Below, piece after piece: positions 54,340 to 61,675 of a stretch of 64,000 nucleotides of DNA. This DNA is from CACIIZ01 sp045565285 (GTDB lineage: Bacteria > Pseudomonadota > Alphaproteobacteria > Rhodobacterales > Rhodobacteraceae). Position 1 is the first letter of the stretch; every line of letters starts with the position of its first letter. The stretch is from NCBI GenBank assembly GCA_045565285.1, contig JBJLFR010000019.1:1-64000 (forward strand), given 5' to 3'. The notes under the pieces were generated by a model that saw only the letters and a list, made by a program, of their open reading frames with translations, ran no database searches and was not told where the DNA came from. The position numbers were made by a program, and so were the translations under genes.

Positions 54340-56172
54340 TTATTCTATTTCACCAATTATTTTTAACTCACTCTCAAATTCACTAAATGTGTCTTCATCC
54401 ATTTCGTATCTAGTTAAATATTTTTTTGTTAAACCCATATTCTTAGCTCTTTGTAAATATAATTTTGCTGAATCTAAATCGCCTTCTTTTAGTTTAATAA
54501 ATGAGTAATAAGCTAGTAAATTGGCAGGCATGTCTGTAGCATCAATTATAGGTTCTAATATTGTCTTAATTCCATCTTTATAACCACCTCTATACATTGA
54601 AGGCACTAAATATCTTGTAATAAACCAACCATTATCGTTAGGAACCACAGCAAGTGCATTTCTAAAACTCTTAATAGAAAGATCATAATCTTTGCATAAA
54701 AAATAAATTGTACCTGTTGTTGTATATGCATCAACTGTTCTTCCTAATTCTATAGCCTGTTTTGCATAATCTTTTGCAACATCACAATCTTTTGAAAGGA
54801 AAACAAGTTCTACAATACCTTTAAAATGTAATGCATTAACTCTTAGATCTGATTCCAATACGTCGTCTAAAAGTATATCAAGTTTTTCAATATCTTTTGA
54901 AGGTTCTTCTGATAATCCTATACGTAGTTTTTGAAATAGACTATATGCTCTATTAAGAGTTATAAAGGGGTTATCTTCACCAATTTGTTGAGCTAATTGA
55001 TCTGTTAATTCGTTATATTTATTATATCCCTCAGGATTAAATTTTCTCCATTCGTCCCTTGCATTTAATGAAATTAAAAGTCTTTCGGGTGTTCCTAACT
55101 TTTCAGCAGCTGTTCCAGGTCCTGCTACAAGATTTATTTGCAAATATTCTAAAATCTCATTTCCTATTTTTTCTTGAGCTTTAAATATATCTGATATTTC
55201 AAAATCTATTTTATTAGACCAAACCACAGTATCTTTTTTGGCTTCAGTAAGTTCTAAATTTATCCTTGAGTTATCACCAAATGTTTGAATTGATCCTATA
55301 ACTATATAATTTACTGCATATTTATTAAAAATTTCACTGGCACTCATCTCATTTTCTTTTACAAAAAAACTAGTACTACTAGATAAGATCCTAATTCCTT
55401 TATATCTGGACAAACTACCTATCATGCTTTCTGTGAGTGCCTCACTAAATCTATTCTTATTTTCAGGATCAGTAATATTTTTAAAAGGGTATACTAAAAT
55501 AGTATTCAAAGAAGAAATATCTGAAGTAGATGTCGAATTTTTTACTTGGTTTATATAAAAAAAACTTACCACTGCTATAACTAGAAAAGAAGCTGCTAGT
55601 GCTAAAATAGGCCTATTAGATTTTTGCGTTTTGAGTTTTCTTTTCTGTGATGGATCAAGTAAAATATCATAAGCATGAAATTCATTCTTTTTCACCTTTT
55701 GAATACCTAAATCATTATATTGATGAGACGTTTTTGCTTTAACTAAATCATAGATGTTTTTAGAAATAGTTATTCCATTTGTTTGAGCCAAAGATTCTAA
55801 TCTTGCTGCTATGTTTACACCATCACCAAGAAGATTTTCTTTCTCTTTAATCACATCTCCCATACTGATCCCTATTCTAAACTCTAAAGGAACCGTGATT
55901 TTATCTGAGCTATTTCTTTTCTTAATATCATTTTGAAAAGCTATTGAACATTCAACGGCTTCCACAGCACTTGGAAATTCAATAAAAAAAGAGTCACCTC
56001 CAGAATTAAAAAGACGACCGTCATGTTTTTTAATAACCTTTTGTAGAATAAGCTCACAAGCACGAAGGTTCTTGACCGTCTCACTTTCATTAGCTTCCAT
56101 GTGTTTACTATAATTAACAACATCAGTAGCTAAAATAATAGCAACTTTACGATCTATTTCTTTTTCAGGCAT
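54340..56172 (-). CDS. Class III cyclase with TolB-like and TPR regions
   Basis: About 610 residues. The cyclase domain (~1-165) has ILATDVVNYSKHME, NSGGDSFFIEF and GDGVNIAARLESL. It is followed by a membrane segment (LALAASFLVIAVVSFFYI), a periplasmic TolB-N-like domain (ILVYPFKNITDPENKNRF to VVWSNKIDFE) and helical TPR-like repeats at the C-terminus (AYTTTGTIYFLCKDYDLSIK). The start at 56172 has GGAGAG 5 bases before it. The architecture matches the large adenylate-cyclase/TPR proteins of alphaproteobacteria. It is related to the short cyclase at 41885 but longer. Confidence 0.85.
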   Translation of the reverse strand: MPEKEIDRKVAIILATDVVNYSKHMEANESETVKNLRACELILQKVIKKHDGRLFNSGGDSFFIEFPSAVEAVECSIAFQNDIKKRNSSDKITVPLEFRIGISMGDVIKEKENLLGDGVNIAARLESLAQTNGITISKNIYDLVKAKTSHQYNDLGIQKVKKNEFHAYDILLDPSQKRKLKTQKSNRPILALAASFLVIAVVSFFYINQVKNSTSTSDISSLNTILVYPFKNITDPENKNRFSEALTESMIGSLSRYKGIRILSSSTSFFVKENEMSASEIFNKYAVNYIVIGSIQTFGDNSRINLELTEAKKDTVVWSNKIDFEISDIFKAQEKIGNEILEYLQINLVAGPGTAAEKLGTPERLLISLNARDEWRKFNPEGYNKYNELTDQLAQQIGEDNPFITLNRAYSLFQKLRIGLSEEPSKDIEKLDILLDDVLESDLRVNALHFKGIVELVFLSKDCDVAKDYAKQAIELGRTVDAYTTTGTIYFLCKDYDLSIKSFRNALAVVPNDNGWFITRYLVPSMYRGGYKDGIKTILEPIIDATDMPANLLAYYSFIKLKEGDLDSAKLYLQRAKNMGLTKKYLTRYEMDEDTFSEFESELKIIGEIE

Positions 56173-56281
56173 TAATCTCTCCAATAACCGTGATGTTAAG
56201 GAAAGCAATTATTTACTTCAAACATGACGTTACGTTAATGATATAATGCATATTTCAATTAGCAGCTTTACCTACCCAAAA

Positions 56282-56366
56282 CAAAATGTGTGAGTAGTAG
56301 TACTTGCTAATAATAGGATATGGTTTTTGGAGTACCCTTAAGGATATGTCTTAGGGGTGGGTGACA
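56282..56366 (+). repeat. Interspersed repeat, copy 5
   Basis: CAAAATGTGTGAGTAGTAG, CTAATAATAGGATATGG, CCCTTAAGGATATGTCTTAG, then GGGTGGGTGACATC. The internal frame stops early (MVFGVPLRICLRGG). It is followed within 120 bases by the tRNA-Gln half and the integrase remnant. Confidence 0.9.
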
Positions 56367-56483
56367 TCTCTGACATGTGTGACATCTTTAAAGGAAAATT
56401 ACATAGTTTGGACATTTTTTGGACATTTTATTTAAACTTTCCACTTGCACAGGAAAATGAAAGCTATCAAAAAAGGGTACGGA

Positions 56484-56522
56484 TGGAGTGTAGCCAAGTG
56501 GTAAGGCAACGGTTTTTGGTAA
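56484..56522 (+). other. tRNA-Gln(UUG) 5' half
   Basis: TGGAGTGTAGCCAAGTGG then TAAGGCAACGGTTTTTGGTA is the acceptor 5' strand, D-arm and anticodon loop (TTG) of tRNA-Gln. The match ends just after the anticodon loop; no anticodon 3' stem, T-arm or CCA follows. A CTTGCAC element lies at 56444-56450. It is about 100 bases from the 3' end of the integrase remnant, as expected for an att-site remnant. Confidence 0.7.
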
Positions 56523-56625
56523 CTGTGGAAAACATACCCTACAGTATCATACTTATCGAAAAATCAATGAAATAGGGTATAATCTTTTATCACCATTCTC
56601 ATGCTTATCATTGTTAATCTGTGGT

Positions 56626-57588
56626 TTATTTAAAATTCTCCACCTTTTGTCCACCCTGAATAATTTCCAACATACTTACCATTTTCTTTTTCTTTCTATT
56701 GAAGAAGTGTGAGTAAATATCCATTGTAATTGCAATAGTGGAGTGTCCTAATCTTCTGCTTATAGCTAATGGATATATCTCTGCATCAATCAAATTACTA
56801 GCATGAGTATGACGAAGAGCATGAAAACCTCTATGCTTTAGTCCTGATTGTTTAACTATTGTATCATATATTTTTCTAGTTTGGCTTCTATGAAGCAAAC
56901 CAAAAGTGTCATAGAATATTACAGGAATATTATTAATATCTACTCTCATTGGAAGGAGTTTTTCCTGTACCCATAGCTTGTAACTACTTAGCTCCTGAAC
57001 ATCTGCTTTTGTAAGATCAATAGTTCTTATACTTGTTTTGGTTTTGGGTAACTTAATTTTACCTACTGTGTCTCCTTTGGAGTATTCAACATTATGACTA
57101 ATAGAAATAGTACCTTCTTCTAAATTTATTTTATTCCAAGTAAGAGCAGATATTTCACCAGAACGCATTCCTGTATGTAATCCAAGATAGATACGAATAT
57201 ATGGTCTTAAATCTTTTTCTCTTGGTACTGAGTAATTGAGACTTCTTACACCTTCAGAATATGCTTTTGCTGTTACGATCAATTTTTGTTGCTCTTCAGG
57301 TTCATACCATTTGAGTTTTTCTTTTGTAACTAAAGCATCAGTTAATTCACCTGTAATACCTGATAGTTCTTCCTTGCTCATAGCTTTTAATTTTCTAATT
57401 GGACTATCAACAAACGTATCAGGTTCACCGTCTTTCATTGCTCCTTTCAAACAAACCTCAAGATTAAAAACTGTTCTTGGAGATAATCTATTTAAAAGCT
57501 TTTTTCTCATTGCATAGACATGACTAGGTTTTAGATCAACAACTTTTAAACGTAGTAAGTGTAGTTGATAATAAAATAGAGGTGAAAT
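56626..57588 (-). pseudogene. Tyrosine recombinase/integrase, 5'-truncated
   Basis: The catalytic domain is complete: Arg in GLHTGMRSGEISAL, HALRHTHASNL, LGHSTIAITMDIYSHFF with the nucleophile Tyr. Family-like coding runs upstream of the first ATG (57510) as LRLKVVDLKPSHVYAMRKKL, the second half of the SAM-like core-binding domain. It then hits a stop at 57589-57591, with no start codon. The arm-binding N-terminus is missing. Translation from ATG 57510 would give 294 residues lacking part of the core domain, so the gene is probably inactive. It lies near the tRNA-Gln half. Confidence 0.8.
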
Positions 57589-57594
57589 TCATCC

Positions 57595-57621
57595 TAACTA
57601 CGTGAACTACGTCCACTACGT
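57595..57621 (-). repeat. 9-bp tandem repeat at the truncated end of the integrase
   Basis: Three tandem minus-strand units (ACGTAGTGG, ACGTAGTTC, ACGTAGTTA). A related CGTAGTAAG sequence lies inside the integrase frame at 57551-57559. The block coincides with the point where integrase homology is lost. It may be a recombination scar or remnants of binding sites. Confidence 0.5.
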
Positions 57622-57682
57622 AAGGATTTATTCAAATTCTGAGAAAAGAGAGATTGATTATACAGCATTACATCTACTACTT

Positions 57683-59470
57683 TCAAATAGCGATTAGCCT
57701 TACCGCTACTTGTTTAGTGAAAAAAGAAATTCCTAGTACTTCATATTCAAAATGATTATTGTAGCAAAACTCCTCTAGAGCCTTGTATTCATCTTCTTCC
57801 CAGTTTTCATTCATTATAAACTCATCAAAAATTAGTATTGTATGCTCGTCAATTACTGGTTTTGAAAATTTCAATGCACAAATTGTTGAAGAGTATAAAT
57901 CAGCATCAAAGTTTATAATTGAAGCCATTGGCCTTTTTATTGCAAAAAACTCTGGTAGGGTATCTTCAAATTTTCCTACAATGAATTCTCCTCCACCAAC
58001 ATTTGGAATATTACCTTCACTGGAATAAGTACCAGCTTTTTTAGTATGCCAATCTTCTGGAAGGCCTTCGAAGGTATCAAAACCATATCCTTTTTTAAAG
58101 GTCTTGATTAGATGTTTGAATGCTTCACCCCTCCAAACGCCAAACTCGTAAAATGGTCTATTCTTTTCACTCAGTTCTATCATATGGTCGAATAATGCCC
58201 ATCTATTAAAATATAGTGGGGGTAATTTAGGTAAACTAAAAGCCCAGGTAAAAGAACGCACATATGGGTGATCCTTTAATGTTGATTTTACTAATGCTCC
58301 AAACTCAGACTTATCCCCTTCATAAAACTTTAGTGCACTTAATATTTGCTTCGCCTTTTCATAATTTGGATCTACCTTAAGACATTGCTCAATCCACTTT
58401 TTTGCCTCTTCGATATTTCTAGAAGTACCAAAAAGATTCCAATAACTCTTAGTATAATCAGGCTTGAATGAGAGAGCTTTCTTGAAAGCATCTATTGCCT
58501 CATCTAGTTTGCCGTGATCTTGAAGAGCGTTACCCATGTTATTATAGGCTTCAGCATAATCAGGCTTGAATGAGAGAGCTTTCTTGAAAGCCTCTATGGC
58601 TTCTTCCAGCTTGCCTTGAACTTTGAGGGCAATGCCCATGTTGTAATAGGCTTCAGTATAATCAGGCTTGAATGAGAGAGCTTTCTTGAAAGCCTCTATG
58701 GCTTTTTCCTGCTTGCCTTGAACTTTGAGGGCAATGCCCATGTTGTTGTAGGCATCAGCAAAGTCAGGCTTAAGTGAAAGAGCTTTTTTGAAAGCCTCTA
58801 TGGCTTCTTCCAGCTTGCCTTGAACTTTGAGAGTATTACCCATGTTGTAATAGGCATCAGCAAAGTCAGGCTTAAGTGAAAGAGCTTTTTTGAAAGCCTC
58901 TATGGCCTCTTCCAGCTTGCCTAAACCTTTATTTGATGAACCGATAAGATTGTATAGATTGATGGAGTTTGGAAAATCTTTCAGTAATTGTGAACACTGG
59001 GTTAGAGCTTTTTGAAACTGACCTTGAGAATATAGATTAATCAGATTTTGCAACTGGTCTTCGGGTGGATCTTGCGACTTACTAGAAGCAACATTAACCT
59101 CTATTCCTTTTTCCAACCCAATTAAACGTTTCTCTATTTGATCAAAGCCTACACTTTTTATACCTTTACTTTTTGCTTCATCCAAAACTGCTTTGGCATC
59201 AGCTATTTGATTTAGCTTCATCAAAGCGTCTATATAACTTAGCCAAAACTGAGCTATGTTGGAGTTGGCTTCCAACGCAGTCTTAAAGAATGGAAGTGCT
59301 TCTTGAATTTTACCAACACCAACAGCCAATACACCCATATTATGATTAGCATCAGGGTGATTAGGCATGGCTTTTAAGATAGCTGTATAAAATTGATCTG
59401 CTTCTTGAAGCTTTCCAGCCTTGTGGGCTTCAACACCTTTTAGTAAAGCATCTTTTATTTTGACTTCCAT
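57683..59470 (-). CDS. TPR-repeat protein with C-terminal TylF-like methyltransferase domain
   Basis: About 595 residues. The N-terminal ~370 residues are tetratricopeptide repeats, including four to five near-identical 34-residue units (NNMGIALKVQGKQEKAIEAF, KKALSFKPDYTEAYYNMG). The C-terminal ~200 residues are a SAM-dependent O-methyltransferase of the macrocin/TylF type (FYEFGVWRGEAFKHLI, YGFDTFEGLPEDW, NFDADLYSSTICAL, DEFIMNENWEEDEYKAL). I chose the ATG at 59470; the longer frame runs into repeat copy 6. It may modify glycans or bound proteins, with the TPR as binding platform. Confidence 0.82.
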   Translation of the reverse strand: MEVKIKDALLKGVEAHKAGKLQEADQFYTAILKAMPNHPDANHNMGVLAVGVGKIQEALPFFKTALEANSNIAQFWLSYIDALMKLNQIADAKAVLDEAKSKGIKSVGFDQIEKRLIGLEKGIEVNVASSKSQDPPEDQLQNLINLYSQGQFQKALTQCSQLLKDFPNSINLYNLIGSSNKGLGKLEEAIEAFKKALSLKPDFADAYYNMGNTLKVQGKLEEAIEAFKKALSLKPDFADAYNNMGIALKVQGKQEKAIEAFKKALSFKPDYTEAYYNMGIALKVQGKLEEAIEAFKKALSFKPDYAEAYNNMGNALQDHGKLDEAIDAFKKALSFKPDYTKSYWNLFGTSRNIEEAKKWIEQCLKVDPNYEKAKQILSALKFYEGDKSEFGALVKSTLKDHPYVRSFTWAFSLPKLPPLYFNRWALFDHMIELSEKNRPFYEFGVWRGEAFKHLIKTFKKGYGFDTFEGLPEDWHTKKAGTYSSEGNIPNVGGGEFIVGKFEDTLPEFFAIKRPMASIINFDADLYSSTICALKFSKPVIDEHTILIFDEFIMNENWEEDEYKALEEFCYNNHFEYEVLGISFFTKQVAVRLIAI

Positions 59471-59530
59471 TTTTGTATAGTGCCTTAAATCTAATATGAT
59501 GAAAAGATTATACTTTCTGACCTTCCCAAG

Positions 59531-59629
59531 CCAAAATGTGTGAGCAGTAGTACTTGCTAACAATAGGCTATGGTTTTTGGGGTGCCCTCAAGGATATGTC
59601 TTAGGGTTGGTGCTATGATTGTTATGTTC
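59531..59629 (+). repeat. Interspersed repeat, copy 6
   Basis: CCAAAATGTGTGAGCAGTAG, CTAACAATAGGCTATGG, CCCTCAAGGATATGTCTTAG, then GGTTGGTGCTATGATTG. It shares the leader CCTTCCCAAGCC-like stretch with copy 7. It is 60 bases upstream of the TPR/methyltransferase start. Confidence 0.9.
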
Positions 59630-59696
59630 AAGACGCTTTAAGGTTAATATTTAAAAATATCTTTCTTTTTTTCCTTTTTATTGCATAAATAAATTT

Positions 59697-60335
59697 ATGT
59701 TGAAAATTGTCATAAGTAGTTTTGTTTTTATCCTCTCAATAACGTTTTATTTTCCTTCTTATGCTGAAAACATAAGTGAAAAAGACTTTAATAGGGTTAT
59801 TAATGAGGCCAGCGTTTTTTAAAAAGAAATTGATGACAGAGGTTATGGGGTTTTTGACTGTGTTTGGGATTATCATACCTTTGGCAGTGAATGGTTTAAT
59901 ATACAAAATCAACAATACAAATTTGATGATACAACCTTTTATTCACTAGGCTGTATATTTGGTATGTACAACTATTGGTCAGTATGGATGAAAGAAGAAG
60001 CTGACGGTAGTCTAGTTCCTTTAAGCTTTGCTTATCCTTTTTATATAAGTGGCTCTGTAGAAGGTCAGGAAGACCCCTCACAGATGATAGGAATGAGTAC
60101 AACGAGACTTTTGTGCAATCCAACAGTGGATGAAGAGAAGATGACAATCACCACCAAGTGTTTAGGTAGAGGTATTGGTGATTACTTTAGTAGTGGTACA
60201 TGGCAGTACATTGGACACAAAGAGTATGGGACTGACTTTGATATTAAGGAAGACTTTTTGCTGATCAAGTTTGAAAGTGATTTAATGGTTGATGAAGAGG
60301 AAAGGCCAGTTACTTTATTTGAAATCACGGAATAA
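59697..60335 (+). pseudogene. DUF1176-like exported protein with in-frame TAA
   Basis: From ATG 59697 a signal peptide (MLKIVISSFVFILSITFYF then PSYAEN) leads into a frame interrupted by TAA at 59820-59822 (SVF-stop-KEIDDRGYG). The same frame then continues to 60335. The C-terminal GRGIGDYFSSGTWQY matches the GRGxGDCGxxxxW segment of DUF1176 proteins. A single C-to-T change (CAA to TAA) would explain the stop. No downstream start with an SD was seen, so the gene is probably inactive. Confidence 0.65.
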
Positions 60336-60361
60336 CTGAAGAATTAAACTCTAAATAGGCT

Positions 60362-60805
60362 ATGAACTTTTATAAATTTTTATTACAAGAAGAAGCAGAT
60401 TTCAAAGGAAGATTACTATCAGATATTTGGAATTTCACAGATGATGAAATAGAACTTCATCATAACTTCATCCAGCTTATCTTTCCTCTTGATAAACCAA
60501 GTAGAGCAGTTTTTCATGGATATTATTTAAATGATAAAAATGTAATAGAACAAATTAGAAATGACCAATCTGTAAAAGATAATATAATTAAACCAAAAGA
60601 ATGGTTTCTTGATTTTCTTGATAGAAATAATCGATGGAAAAATTATTCAGATCATAATCAATTAAGAATAACTCGTATTATAGAATGTTTGAGACTATTA
60701 GTATCAAATGAAGAAGCCGATAACTTCTATAAAACTGTCATTTCAATGTTGGGATCAGATAGTAAAGTTAACAATAAAACATTAGAGTTTTGGTCTACTG
60801 CATAA
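60362..60805 (+). CDS. OGFr_N-domain protein
   Basis: 147 residues. The segment DDEIELHHNFIQLIFPLDKP is the hallmark of the opioid-growth-factor-receptor conserved region (OGFr_N), here a small stand-alone helical protein. Function in bacteria is unknown. It starts 27 bases after the DUF1176-like frame, probably on one transcript, within the segment between repeat copies 6 and 7. Confidence 0.7.
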   Translation: MNFYKFLLQEEADFKGRLLSDIWNFTDDEIELHHNFIQLIFPLDKPSRAVFHGYYLNDKNVIEQIRNDQSVKDNIIKPKEWFLDFLDRNNRWKNYSDHNQLRITRIIECLRLLVSNEEADNFYKTVISMLGSDSKVNNKTLEFWSTA

Positions 60806-60846
60806 AATAGTGTTTCAATAAATTAATCTTATTTATAGGTTATTTG

Positions 60847-61305
60847 TCATTTAATTTTACCAATGTGTGGAGGCCAGTCACACTCATAACCTTTTGTCGG
60901 AAGACTAATATCAGCTTCAATACTTGCTTCAAAGTTAAGAAGTTTATTGACATTAGATTCTTTCTTCTTCCATGCTCTGACTGCATGAAGATTATTATCG
61001 AAGAAGGTTACATCAACAAGTTCAAGCCATGATGGTAAGTTTGATTCATCACCATACAACATTTCATAGATAACCATATCAGATTCTTCACCATTATCTG
61101 GTCCAATATAACCATAGCCAACTAAGTCTTCTCTTACTTCTTCTATGTAATCACCTGACATAGCACCAAAGGCCATTATCTCACCGTCAAAATTTCTTTC
61201 AGGATCTGCGTAATTCATAAGACTTTCCCAACCCACCTTATCAATTTCTTGTTTGACTGAGGGGCGAAGGATTAAGGAACTGAATGAAAGCATTTGTATT
61301 GCCAT
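60847..61305 (-). CDS. Hypothetical protein
   Basis: 152 residues, acidic N-terminal two-thirds, with VGYGYIGPDNGEESDMVIYE and WLELVDVTFFDNNLHAVRAW segments. The C-terminus is CDWPPHIGKIK. There is no signal peptide or membrane segment and no recognised family. It is convergent with the OGFr_N gene. Composition is like its neighbours and the frame is well formed, so I consider it real. Confidence 0.6.
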   Translation of the reverse strand: MAIQMLSFSSLILRPSVKQEIDKVGWESLMNYADPERNFDGEIMAFGAMSGDYIEEVREDLVGYGYIGPDNGEESDMVIYEMLYGDESNLPSWLELVDVTFFDNNLHAVRAWKKKESNVNKLLNFEASIEADISLPTKGYECDWPPHIGKIK

Positions 61306-61675
61306 AGAGTTTCATCCTCATTAAATATTCTACCTTTAGAATAATACTTATGACTAATAGTATTAGTTTCTTCACTTTAACATTAAGTAACACGATTAAT
61401 TACTATAGTAAATTACACCACATAAAATCTCATGCGTGAATATTAGAGATTTTCCTTCCCAAACCAAAATATGTGAGCAGTAATACTTGCTAATAATAGG
61501 CTATGGTTTTTGGGGCACCCTCAAGGATATGTCTTAGGGGTGGATGTCATAATTGTTATAATAAGAATATTGAAGAAATGGCAAAGATGTCTTCACTTTC
61601 ATAATCTCATATGTGGCAGGAGCTATATATATATCACACAGGGGCGGGTGGCATAATTGAAATTTCTAATAAGGT
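61306..61675. other. Intergenic region carrying repeat copy 7 and a second partial copy
   Basis: Besides copy 7 (61464-61560), a short GGGGCGGGTGGCATAATTGA (61641-61660) resembles the 3' tail of the repeat. The region between them is AT-rich. No ORF or RNA gene is seen. Confidence 0.5.
61464..61560 (+). repeat. Interspersed repeat, copy 7
   Basis: CCAAAATATGTGAGCAGTAA, CTAATAATAGGCTATGG, CCCTCAAGGATATGTCTTAG, then GGGTGGATGTCATAATTG. The internal frame (MVFGAPSRICLRGGCHNCYN) stays open for about 33 codons. It lies between the hypothetical gene start and the 3' end of the TPR/radical-SAM gene. Confidence 0.9.

Noticed and set aside
56484..56560. Functional tRNA-Gln
   Set aside because: Sequence after the anticodon loop cannot form the anticodon 3' stem, T-arm or acceptor, so only the 5' half is present.
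51152..61560. Integron attC sites
   Set aside because: No RYYYAAC/GTTRRRY core pair was seen in the repeats, and the only integrase is phage-type, truncated and without integron-integrase features. The array resemblance is kept only as a layout observation.
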